Source of the DNA: Methanothrix sp.
GTDB lineage: Archaea > Halobacteriota > Methanosarcinia > Methanotrichales > Methanotrichaceae
Assembly: GCA_028688535.1 (NCBI GenBank)
Contig: JAQTXY010000002.1
Location: 1 to 25,419 of the forward strand
DNA: 25,419 bases
Reading direction: 5' to 3'
Translations under genes and position numbers: made by a program
Shown: piece after piece, positions 13,749 to 20,954 of the stretch
How the letters are laid out: each line of letters opens with the position of its first letter
Numbering within the stretch: position 1 is the first letter of the stretch
The notes under the pieces: model-generated
Told to the model about the DNA's origin: nothing
The model's input: only the letters and a program-made list of their open reading frames with translations
Database searches by the model: none

Positions 13749-15770
13749 TCAATTCACAGAGCCAGGAGGGCCTCGGGCAAGCTTTTGTTTTCGCTTCTCC
13801 TCCTTCTTTCTCTCCACCCGATACTCCTGGAAAAGGCTCTCCAGCCTCTCTGCCTGCTGCCTGGCCAGGCGATCCTTCATCTCCTCCTCCCAGGCAGTGA
13901 TGGCAGCAGCCACATCTTCCTGTCGCACAAAGGGCATGTTATTGATCATCTGCACAGGCAAGCTACTACGAGAGAAGATGGCAATGCCATTTTGCAAGAA
14001 GTGCTCACGCATGGCAGGGCTGGGCTCGCCCCCAGCCACCACACCCGAAATCTCCAGATCATGCAGAAGCTCTACCGTGCTCCTGCCGCCGCCGCTGGCA
14101 TCTTCCAAAAAGACCCAATCGCCCTTTCCCAAACGATGCTGCTCGATCGATTGCTGAATCGACTCGCGGGTAAAGGCGGCCAGCGGCTTGAGCCTTTGCA
14201 GGCCGTATGTATCCTCGATAATCTCCGCCTTCCGCTGGCGCTCCAATATTTTCTTCAGTTTCTTGATATGTTTTCTCTCAGAGCGCAGCACCGACCGGAG
14301 GCGTTCTATCTCTTTGTCTCGAATCTTGATCTCATGCTGCCGTTTTATCTCGCGAGCTGTTTTATCCCTCAGGCGATCCAGTTTTCCATTGGCAATATTG
14401 AGTTCAACCTCTTTTTCAGCTAAACGAGAGCGCAGCTCATCCGCATAAGAGCGCAATGTTCTTACCTGCTCGGCAAGCTGCTGGCTGTGCTGGCGCAAGG
14501 CTGCGATATCAGGAGAGGCATCAAGCGACGAATCAAGAACGTCCACCGCCTCCACCCTCTGGTCCTGCTGCCCCCCCTTTTGAACTGAGGTAGCTGAAGT
14601 TGGCACAAATTCGGCGATGGCATTTTCAATGGAAAAGCCTCGTACTACCAGAGCTTTCACCTCATCAGGATCGATCTCGGGAGGTGATTTCTTCTCTACC
14701 AATAGGAATTTATTTTTATATTTTTTAAAAGCGCTGACGGCTGCAGCCAGAGCATCGCGCTCATGATCGTTCCTGTAGCCAAATTCCTTTCCTAAAGCGA
14801 TCTTCTCTTCCGCCGGGATGTCTCCTCCCGGTGAGTAGAGAACGGCATTAAAAGCGCGCTTGACCTTCTCGACTCCGCCGGGCGTGGGAAATACGTCAGT
14901 TGCGACCAGCAGAGATCTGCCCCGAGCTGCAATCCATTCAATCACATCTGAGGAGGACAGGCCCCTGGAGCTGGTCAGGTCCACCAGCTCACCGGATAGG
15001 TTCAACACGGCGATGCCCGTCGTCGTTCCCGGGTCCAGCCCCACGATGATATATCCGCGCCTTTGCAGAAGCGGTTTGTACTGCAGCTCGGGCCGCTCCA
15101 TGCTCTGCACCAGGAGCTGGGCATCGCTATAGTAGCCGGGATTGATGCGCACCTTCTCGCGGGGCGCTTCTACCACAAACTCGGCCCTGGTATATCCGCC
15201 CAGGCCCTCCACGGCCCGTGAGGTGTACTGCAGTCCCGCTTCACGAAGCTGCTTTTCCACCTCTCGTGCCAGACCCATCACGGCGCCATGGATCTTGCGA
15301 GTATAGCGGTTCTGACTCCAGCCGCCCCTGCCTAAAGAACGCCTCCGGCTGACCTTGATCCAGGTCCTCTCCTGGAAGGCGGATAGAACCACACCTACTC
15401 CTTTAGCAGCCAGCCGGGCGCAGACCTCAGCCTCTTGCAGTGGATTGGTGCGATCGAAGGTGATGCCGTGATAGCGAGCCAGCTTGATGAGGGACTGCGG
15501 CCTCTCTGCGCCCGTTACCTGCACCATTTTTGTAGTAGGAGGCATCCGGCGCAAGATATCGATGAGCTCTCTTCGATCCGCGGCCAGCTCGTGCAGATTG
15601 TCCATGGCCACTATCTCCGGTTGGCGCTCCCTGATGAGCCGGATCAGCTTATGCCGGCTGATCATGTGAAAACCGGCCACGTTTCCCTCGTCCAGGATCA
15701 CCAGAGAGTAGAAGGGCATCCTTCTAGCGGATGGCGAGCCGCTGGCAATGTCCACCCCAAATATGCTCAA
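13749..15770 (-). CDS. DUF460 protein, RNase H-like fold with coiled coil
   Basis: The product has 673 residues, typical of the archaeal DUF460/COG2433 family. Residues 1-230 include MSIFGVDIASG and IVAMDNLHEL. Near residues 240-256 is a second RNase H-like strand, IIVGLDPGTTTGIAVLNL, with Asp246, related to RuvC/YqgF-type nucleases. Around residues 410-520 a long charged segment (EVELNIANGKLDRLRD, RDKEIERLRSVLRSERKHIK) should form a coiled coil. The substrate is unknown; a nucleic acid role is expected. The start is TTG 15770, whose TTGA overlaps the rio2 stop by four bases, so the two are translationally coupled. Coupling with rio2 makes a part in ribosome or RNA processing plausible (inference). 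Confidence 0.88.
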   Translation of the reverse strand: MSIFGVDIASGSPSARRMPFYSLVILDEGNVAGFHMISRHKLIRLIRERQPEIVAMDNLHELAADRRELIDILRRMPPTTKMVQVTGAERPQSLIKLARYHGITFDRTNPLQEAEVCARLAAKGVGVVLSAFQERTWIKVSRRRSLGRGGWSQNRYTRKIHGAVMGLAREVEKQLREAGLQYTSRAVEGLGGYTRAEFVVEAPREKVRINPGYYSDAQLLVQSMERPELQYKPLLQRRGYIIVGLDPGTTTGIAVLNLSGELVDLTSSRGLSSSDVIEWIAARGRSLLVATDVFPTPGGVEKVKRAFNAVLYSPGGDIPAEEKIALGKEFGYRNDHERDALAAAVSAFKKYKNKFLLVEKKSPPEIDPDEVKALVVRGFSIENAIAEFVPTSATSVQKGGQQDQRVEAVDVLDSSLDASPDIAALRQHSQQLAEQVRTLRSYADELRSRLAEKEVELNIANGKLDRLRDKTAREIKRQHEIKIRDKEIERLRSVLRSERKHIKKLKKILERQRKAEIIEDTYGLQRLKPLAAFTRESIQQSIEQHRLGKGDWVFLEDASGGGRSTVELLHDLEISGVVAGGEPSPAMREHFLQNGIAIFSRSSLPVQMINNMPFVRQEDVAAAITAWEEEMKDRLARQQAERLESLFQEYRVERKKEEKRKQKLARGPPGSVN

Positions 15771-16636
15771 TGGTTCTCTGCCTCCCGGACGCGCGAGAGC
15801 GCCCTTTCCAGTGGCATTTCTATCCGGTATTTTCGCTCGAAGAAGCGCAAGACGTTGACCAGGTCCCTCTCTAATAGCTCTTCTGCATGGGGATGGTTAA
15901 CCTCTACCGCCTGAGGCCAGTCGATGATCTTGGGGCCGGAGTCATCGACCATTATGTTGAACTCGGAGAGGTCGGCGTGAATGATGCCCAGCCCCAGAGC
16001 GGCAGCCACCTCGCCTAAGATCATGTTCAGTCCGTTCTCGGGATCGGAGAGCGTGATGCGATTGAGGGCGGGCCCCTCTACAAATTCCATAGCCAGAGCA
16101 TGACGGCTGCATGCGACTGGCCTGGGAATGGATACCTTTGGATAGAGCTTCTGCATGACGGCAAACTCGTGGCGAGCGGCCAGGGCGGCGGCATAAAGCC
16201 AGGGGACCTTGGGCTTGTCGGTGAGATGATCGCGCAGGCGGCGAATATGTTTGAAGCTGGTTCTTCCCTGGCGGTGAAATTTAACTGCCAGGTGCATCTC
16301 ACCAACGGCTTCGTAGACCACCGACTCTTTGCCAACTCCAATTCGCTCACCAAAGGCCGACAAATTCCCCCGTTTCACAAAATCGGATAGCGCCAGAAGA
16401 TCATAGGCATCAAAATCTATGCGGTAGCCGAGATAATGCATGCTCTCCCGCTCTACCAGCTTCTTTTCAAAAAGTTGGCCCAGCCGAAACTCCACTTTGC
16501 GAACCGGCAGGCCGGATAGCTCTGAGATCACAAAGGATGGGACCCATTCGTGAGTCTTCATCCCGGTTTCAATAGCACTGAGCAGGGAGCGGTCGTCCTT
16601 GCTCAGGCCCAATAATGCTTCAGCCAGATTTTCCAC
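15767..16636 (-). CDS. rio2: RIO2 serine/threonine kinase
   Basis: RIO2 is an atypical kinase/ATPase needed for late maturation of the small ribosomal subunit. The 289-residue protein has the full archaeal layout: an N-terminal winged helix (residues about 8-80, with SELSGLPVRKVEFRLGQL), the glycine-rich loop IGVGKESVVYEA (99-110), Lys119 in LAVKF, the catalytic loop HADLSEFNIMV with Asp222 and Asn227, and the metal-binding IIDWPQ with Asp239. All key residues are present. The start is GTG 16636, with AT-rich sequence about 25 bases upstream and no ribosome binding site, so it is probably leaderless. The DUF460 gene follows with a four-base overlap. Confidence 0.96.
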   Translation of the reverse strand: MENLAEALLGLSKDDRSLLSAIETGMKTHEWVPSFVISELSGLPVRKVEFRLGQLFEKKLVERESMHYLGYRIDFDAYDLLALSDFVKRGNLSAFGERIGVGKESVVYEAVGEMHLAVKFHRQGRTSFKHIRRLRDHLTDKPKVPWLYAAALAARHEFAVMQKLYPKVSIPRPVACSRHALAMEFVEGPALNRITLSDPENGLNMILGEVAAALGLGIIHADLSEFNIMVDDSGPKIIDWPQAVEVNHPHAEELLERDLVNVLRFFERKYRIEMPLERALSRVREAENH

Positions 16637-16689
16637 AGATGCTATTATGTTATTATTTTAGCTAAAGCTTGCCCTCCCCGGCGCCGCTC

Positions 16690-17862
16690 TCAAGGTTTTA
16701 GGTCCTGAAGGGTCCGCAGGACATAGTCGGCAAACTGGGCACCTGTTGCCCCATCGGATCTGCCGGTAAGGACGACCTTTCTCTCCAGCTGGCCGCAGAT
16801 ATCGAGTGCCTTCTCCATTCTAGCCGCATGGCTGACAAAGCCGATATGGCGCAGCAGCATGACGCTGGCTCGCATCATACTGGCCGGGTCGGCATAGATG
16901 GCTCTGCCTTCCTCTACCATGCGCGGAGCCGAGCCGTGAATGGCCTCAAACATGGCATAGCGCTTGCCGATGTTGGCGCTTCCTGCGGTGCCTACGCCTC
17001 CCTGAAACTCGGCGGCCTCATCGGTGAGGATGTCGCCGTAGAGGTTGGGCAGCACTATGACTTTGAAGTCCTTCCTGCGCTTCTCATCCACCAGCTTGGC
17101 GGCCATGATGTCCACAAACCAGTCATCGAAGACGATGTCCGGGTACTCCTTGGCCACACGCCGAGCCGTCTCCAGGAATTTGCCGTCCGTGGCCTTGATG
17201 ACATTGGCCTTGGTGACCGCCGAGACCTTTTTGATGCCGTTCTTTTTGGCATACTCAAAGGCCAGGCGCACAATCCTCTCTGCGCCGGGAGTGGTTATGA
17301 CCTTGAAGTCCACTGCCAGATCGTCTGTGACATTGTAGCCCTTGCTGCCCAGGACGTACTCGCCCTCGGTGTTCTCCCTGTAGAAGATCCAATCGATGCC
17401 CTTCTCAGGAACCTTGACGGGCCGGACATTGGCAAAGAGGTCCAACTCGCGGCGCATGGAGACATTGGCGCTCTCCAGGTTGGGCCAACGATCGCCCTTC
17501 TTGGGGGTGGTGAGAGGGCCCTTGAGGATGACATGGCACTCCTTTAGCGCCGCCAGAACGTCCTCGGGCAGGGCCTTCATGACCTTTACCCGCGATTCGA
17601 TATCCAGTCCGGGAATATCGCGCAGCTCCACCAATCCTGCGGCTATCTCATCGGCCAGTATATATCTCAGAACGCGCACGGCCTGCTCTGTGATGTAGGG
17701 GCCGATGCCGTCGCCGCCCACCACGCCGATGATGAGGGGGTGGAGCTTGCTGTAATCAACCCAGGTATCTCCCGCCTTTATCTGATCAACACGCAAGAGC
17801 TGCTCCTGCAGCAGCTTGGCGAAGTGATCCTTCGCCTTTTCTATGGCCTCGGTATGAATCAT
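16690..17862 (-). CDS. icd: Isocitrate dehydrogenase
   Basis: The enzyme oxidises isocitrate to 2-oxoglutarate. The 390-residue chain starts at ATG 17862; AGGTG lies six bases upstream, and the in-frame GTG at 17871 is part of that site. Family blocks are GVVGGDGIGPYITEQAVRVL, NLESANVSMRRELDLFANVR, YRENTEGEY, DILTDEAAEFQGGVGTAGSANIG and IHGSAP. Ser131-x-Asn133 together with Arg137 matches the isocitrate-binding SxN..R of isocitrate dehydrogenase rather than the pattern of 3-isopropylmalate dehydrogenase. HGSAP rather than HGTAP hints at NAD use, but the coenzyme is not certain. The product 2-oxoglutarate is the carbon skeleton for ammonium assimilation and the PII ligand, so it fits metabolically with the amt-glnK loci. 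Isopropylmalate or homoisocitrate dehydrogenase remain possible alternatives. Confidence 0.85.
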   Translation of the reverse strand: MIHTEAIEKAKDHFAKLLQEQLLRVDQIKAGDTWVDYSKLHPLIIGVVGGDGIGPYITEQAVRVLRYILADEIAAGLVELRDIPGLDIESRVKVMKALPEDVLAALKECHVILKGPLTTPKKGDRWPNLESANVSMRRELDLFANVRPVKVPEKGIDWIFYRENTEGEYVLGSKGYNVTDDLAVDFKVITTPGAERIVRLAFEYAKKNGIKKVSAVTKANVIKATDGKFLETARRVAKEYPDIVFDDWFVDIMAAKLVDEKRRKDFKVIVLPNLYGDILTDEAAEFQGGVGTAGSANIGKRYAMFEAIHGSAPRMVEEGRAIYADPASMMRASVMLLRHIGFVSHAARMEKALDICGQLERKVVLTGRSDGATGAQFADYVLRTLQDLKP

Positions 17863-17968
17863 GAATCGCACCTGTTCCTCAGGTGTAGGAGCGGTTCTGG
17901 GAGATCAATCTTTTGCATTTTGGAGGGGTTAATCACAACTAGAAGCACTTCAATGACTTGCAGTCAAA

Positions 17969-17977
17969 TCTATAAAC
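17969..17977 (+). promoter_or_regulatory. TATA box of the 30-residue membrane peptide gene
   Basis: The tctataaac element is centred at about 17973, 27 bases before ATG 18000. No ribosome binding site lies between, as expected for a leaderless transcript. Confidence 0.55.
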
Positions 17978-17999
17978 CAAGAGCAACCTGCATCTTCCC

Positions 18000-18092
18000 A
18001 TGGACATAATGAGCATAGCCTTCTACGTCATCCTCTTCCTCATCGCCTTTATGATCGCCCGCATCATCATAAAAATAATGCGCGGCTACTAA
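18000..18092 (+). CDS. Thirty-residue single-pass membrane peptide
   Basis: The frame ATG-TAA encodes 30 residues: MDIMSIAFYVILFLIAFMIA followed by RIIIKIMRGY. It is one hydrophobic helix of about 20 residues with a positively charged end (R, K, R), expected to sit in the cytoplasmic membrane with the C terminus inside. It is below the length that gene finders normally accept. Support comes from the TATA box placed exactly for a leaderless start and from the coherent membrane topology. An in-frame ATG at 18009 is a weaker alternative. It lies between divergent icd and the nucleotidyltransferase gene. The family is not recognised; small membrane peptides often tune a larger membrane complex. 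Confidence 0.55.
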   Translation: MDIMSIAFYVILFLIAFMIARIIIKIMRGY

Positions 18093-18124
18093 CAACGCGA
18101 GGCCAAAGTAAACCAATGCTTCCA

Positions 18125-18144
18125 TTTCGCGCCCTGGCGCGAAA
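18125..18144. repeat. Perfect palindrome, 9-bp arms
   Basis: TTTCGCGCC-CT-GGCGCGAAA lies 33 bases after the membrane peptide stop and about 90 bases before the nucleotidyltransferase start. It could fold as a tight hairpin (RNA processing or termination of the small gene) or serve as a dimeric regulator site. Confidence 0.6.
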
Positions 18145-18203
18145 ACGCACCTGGGTTGAATATCACACCGAGTAGTGAAGAAGACAACCGGCTAAGCGAC
18201 AGG

Positions 18204-18213
18204 CTTAATATTT
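18204..18213 (+). promoter_or_regulatory. TATA box of the nucleotidyltransferase gene
   Basis: The cttaatattt element is centred 26-27 bases before ATG 18235, with no ribosome binding site between: a leaderless promoter. This spacing also supports ATG 18235 as the real start. Confidence 0.6.
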
Positions 18214-18234
18214 GCGGATACCAAAGCCGTCGCC

Positions 18235-19512
18235 ATGTTTCCCCAGGTCTTAGCCACAGTGGGCGGCTCAGGAACGCGTTTGTATCCGCTCACTCTAGAC
18301 CAGCCCAAGCCGCTGGTGGAGCTATGCGACACTGCCATAATCGCCAACTTATTCCGGGTTTTAGCCAGTCAAGGCTGCAGAAGGTTCATCCTGGGCAGCA
18401 AAGGTGCCAGCAACACCCTCAACCTGAGCAATTACTTCAAAGCCGGCGAGGGCTTTTTTAAGCGGTTGGGCATCACTGACCACCAGGACTTCAGCTATCA
18501 GCCTCTTTACGACGACAAAGGAAGCGCCGATTCCCTGCGCTATTGCATGAACTACTATGATATCAACGATGACCTGCTGGTGGTCTCGGGAGACAATCTG
18601 ATCGACGTGGACCTGGCAAGCATCGTCGAATTTCATCGAAAGCACAAGCCACTGCTCACCGTGGCCCTGAAAGAGCTGGGACCTCTGGAGAACATCTCCC
18701 AATACGGCGTGGCCCGTGTGGACGATGATATGCGCATCTTGGGATTCGTAGAAAAGCCAAAAAGGGGGAGCGAGCCCAGCCGCATGATAAACACCGCTTT
18801 CTACCTCTTCTCGCCCCAGATTCGCGAAGTTCTGGCCAAGATGGGAGACAAAGGCCGAGACATCGGCGGCGACCTGATTCCCTACTTAACGGAGAGAGGT
18901 TATCCCGTTTACGGCTTTCCCATCACAGGCTACTGGATAGATATCGGCACTCCGGAACGACTGCACCAGGCGTCCATGGACTGCCTCTCCGGAGCTGTCC
19001 GCCATTTTGACCGCAAGTACCATTATAAGCCCAATCAGTGGATTCATCCCAGCACATTAGCTAAAATAGAGCCTGCTCTCGCCTCCGGCGATATACAGCT
19101 TTTAGGCAACGTCTCCATCGGCAGAAACTGCCATATCGAAAAAGGTGTGACCATTGAGAACTCTCACATTGGTCATACCAGCCTCATTGAACGCAATGTA
19201 GAGATCAAAGAGAGCATGATCATGAGCTTCGCCCAAATCCAGCATACGGTCAATATCCATCGCACCATCATAGGCCGGCACACTACAATAGAGGAGCACA
19301 GCGCTATCGGAGGAGAAAATGGTATAGGAGAGAACCTTATTGCGGTCATCGGCGAGAATGTGACTCTGCCGCCCGAATCAGTGGTGCCCGCGGGGGTGAG
19401 GGTAGCCCCGCTTAAACACAGCCACAGAATTCTGGCCACAGGCAGATTCGTGGAGTTGGGAATTGATGAAAGAAATATTTACTTTGCAGAAAAAAGTTCG
19501 ATGAAACGCTAG
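18235..19512 (+). CDS. Sugar-phosphate nucleotidyltransferase
   Basis: The enzyme activates a sugar 1-phosphate with NTP to a nucleotide sugar, releasing pyrophosphate. The 425-residue chain has an N-terminal NTP-transferase domain (residues about 3-250). It starts QVLATVGGSGTRLYPLT; the usual motif is GGxGTRLxPLT, followed by the conserved KP in DQPKPLVEL. VVSGDNLIDVDL carries the metal-binding Asp, and FVEKP and GYWIDIGTPERL close the domain. Residues about 290-400 form a left-handed beta-helix of hexapeptide repeats (IGRNCHIEKGVTIENSHIG). The exact sugar (glucose, mannose or GlcNAc) cannot be read from the sequence. The likely use is surface polysaccharide or the lipid-linked glycan transferred by AglB, encoded 1.4 kb downstream. 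Confidence 0.9.
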   Translation: MFPQVLATVGGSGTRLYPLTLDQPKPLVELCDTAIIANLFRVLASQGCRRFILGSKGASNTLNLSNYFKAGEGFFKRLGITDHQDFSYQPLYDDKGSADSLRYCMNYYDINDDLLVVSGDNLIDVDLASIVEFHRKHKPLLTVALKELGPLENISQYGVARVDDDMRILGFVEKPKRGSEPSRMINTAFYLFSPQIREVLAKMGDKGRDIGGDLIPYLTERGYPVYGFPITGYWIDIGTPERLHQASMDCLSGAVRHFDRKYHYKPNQWIHPSTLAKIEPALASGDIQLLGNVSIGRNCHIEKGVTIENSHIGHTSLIERNVEIKESMIMSFAQIQHTVNIHRTIIGRHTTIEEHSAIGGENGIGENLIAVIGENVTLPPESVVPAGVRVAPLKHSHRILATGRFVELGIDERNIYFAEKSSMKR

Positions 19513-19528
19513 TTCCTAATTTATATAA

Positions 19529-19765
19529 CTAGTAATAGCGCTCCCAGGTTCCTTCGATCTTTCTTATTTTATATTTTGCCCCGCTGTTCAACAGGTATCG
19601 GTTCAGGTCCTGAGCATCCTGGAAAAAGCGCTTATCTCTCAGGTTATTATAGATGTCTTCCGTGGTGAACCCCTTTAGCTCACCCTTGCCGTAAACGATC
19701 CTCTCAATGGCATAATAGATGTCGTCAAACTTCCTCAAGGGATAAGTCCACTCTGCAAACTGCAT
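19529..19765 (-). CDS. Small conserved-looking protein, possible winged helix
   Basis: The product has 78 residues. A strong GAGGAGGG ribosome binding site lies six bases before ATG 19765, which makes it a real gene. The chain (MQFAEWTYPLRKFDDIYYAI, then FTTEDIYNNL and LNRYLLNSGAKYKIRKI) alternates two or three helices with a C-terminal beta-like end WERYY. This is compatible with a small winged helix-turn-helix, but no motif is decisive. It has no Cys, signal peptide or membrane segment. It is divergent from the uracil-DNA glycosylase gene, about 100 bases away, and convergent with the nucleotidyltransferase. Function unknown. Confidence 0.75.
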   Translation of the reverse strand: MQFAEWTYPLRKFDDIYYAIERIVYGKGELKGFTTEDIYNNLRDKRFFQDAQDLNRYLLNSGAKYKIRKIEGTWERYY

Positions 19766-19867
19766 CTCGTGCCCTCCTCATTTGGCTACAGGTTTTGAGC
19801 AAATAAGAACCTTTCGTTTTCCATGAAGAAAAAGATTATCAATAACGGAGATAAATGGGTCATATTC

Positions 19868-20416
19868 ATGAATTCAATTGATCTTCCCCATCTTGACCGG
19901 CTAATCTGCGCCTGCCACCTCTGCCCCCTCTTTTTGGAAAGGAATCTCGCCGTGCCGGGCAGCGGCCCTGCTCCTGCCGACATAATGCTGGTGGGAGAAG
20001 CCCCCGGCAAAGAAGAAGACCTAACCGGAAAGCCATTCGTGGGCAGAGCGGGAAGACTGCTGGATGCCGCTCTAGAGCGGGCCGGTCTGGAGAGATCAAA
20101 GGTGTTTATAACCAGCGTCATAAAATGCCGCCCCCCGCAAAATAGAAAGCCGAAAAAAAAGGAGATCGATCGATGTCGTCCCTATTTGCAGTCCCAAATT
20201 GAGATTCTCCATCCCAAAATCATCTGCCTGATGGGAAATACGGCAGCGCAGGCCGTCTTAGGCAGACAGGGCATTGCAGATTTGCGCGGGCGGATCTTGG
20301 AGAATCGTTATCTTGTCACCTTCCATCCTGCCGCCGTCTTGAGAAATAGGAATCTCATGAATGATTTCGTCTCAGATCTTAAAATGTTGAATACCGGGAG
20401 TTATAGACTTGTTTAG
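19868..20416 (+). CDS. Uracil-DNA glycosylase, family 4
   Basis: The enzyme removes uracil from DNA, starting base excision repair of deaminated cytosine. From ATG 19868 it has 182 residues. An in-frame ATG at 19823 would add 15 poorly conserved residues; neither has a clear ribosome binding site, and 19868 fits family starts better. Motif A is MLVGEAPGKEEDLTGKPFVG, followed by GRAGRLLD. FITSVIKCRPPQNRKP is the central block, and TFHPAAVLRN carries the catalytic-site His. Cys16, Cys19, Cys87 and Cys103 match the four ligands of the family [4Fe-4S] cluster. The next gene overlaps its end by eight bases. Confidence 0.92.
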   Translation: MNSIDLPHLDRLICACHLCPLFLERNLAVPGSGPAPADIMLVGEAPGKEEDLTGKPFVGRAGRLLDAALERAGLERSKVFITSVIKCRPPQNRKPKKKEIDRCRPYLQSQIEILHPKIICLMGNTAAQAVLGRQGIADLRGRILENRYLVTFHPAAVLRNRNLMNDFVSDLKMLNTGSYRLV

Positions 20417-20909
20417 CCTCACCTACGATCTTTGGAAGGAGATCATTGAGGTTATTGCTCATGCCCATGATTCACTTTTTGCTGCCATGCACCAGACAGC
20501 TGAAGAGCTCCAGCTCTCCGCGGCTCTGATTGATGATCTGAAGAAGAAAAGAGAATTGACGATCACAAATGATCCTTGGGAATTACAGCTTACAATCGAA
20601 TTTATCGAGGATGAAATCAATGGTTTCACAATCTTCCTTGTCGCGAAAGAGCCACTGGAAATTTTAGAAGAGATCAAGGCAAATGTAGCATCAGACCAGG
20701 GTTTTTCTCTAGAAGATATTGAAGGCTTTGAGCTCGAACACGGCCTGGATATACAAGAAGAAATATTTGTAGAGATTGAGGAGAGTTACGGGGTCACGGC
20801 TGAGGTAAGAGAAAATGTTGTCATCTATGAACTGGTGATCTTTGACAGCCAGGACATTGATAATAGCCTGTCCCAAGATCTGAGTGCGCAGGAAGATTAC
20901 GAAAATTGA
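20409..20909 (+). CDS. Acidic protein of unknown function
   Basis: The product has 166 residues. The start is probably TTG 20409, since GGGAG lies about eight bases upstream and an in-frame TGA bars extension; the next in-frame ATG (20487) would lose a good helix. It overlaps the uracil-DNA glycosylase stop by eight bases, so the two are likely translated from one mRNA. The chain is very acidic, with a helical N-terminal half (AEELQLSAALIDDLKKKREL) and alternating strands later (EIFVEIEESYGVTAEVRENV). No Cys, signal peptide, membrane segment or known catalytic motif is visible. The overlap might point to a DNA repair partner, but that is inference. Confidence 0.75.
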   Translation: MFSLTYDLWKEIIEVIAHAHDSLFAAMHQTAEELQLSAALIDDLKKKRELTITNDPWELQLTIEFIEDEINGFTIFLVAKEPLEILEEIKANVASDQGFSLEDIEGFELEHGLDIQEEIFVEIEESYGVTAEVRENVVIYELVIFDSQDIDNSLSQDLSAQEDYEN

Positions 20910-20924
20910 AGATCAGGTGAAACT

Positions 20925-20933
20925 TTTATATAT
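20925..20933 (+). promoter_or_regulatory. TATA box of aglB
   Basis: The tttatatat element is centred 26 bases before ATG 20955 with no ribosome binding site, a clear leaderless archaeal promoter. Confidence 0.7.
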
Positions 20934-20954
20934 TCCACACCTATATCGAGAACC

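Noticed and set aside
13785..14423. 212-residue plus-strand frame opposite the DUF460 coiled coil
   Set aside because: Leu-rich translation of the antisense of a charged coiled coil, without start signals.
16828..17547. 239-residue plus-strand frame inside the isocitrate dehydrogenase gene
   Set aside because: Antisense shadow; all family motifs are on the minus strand.
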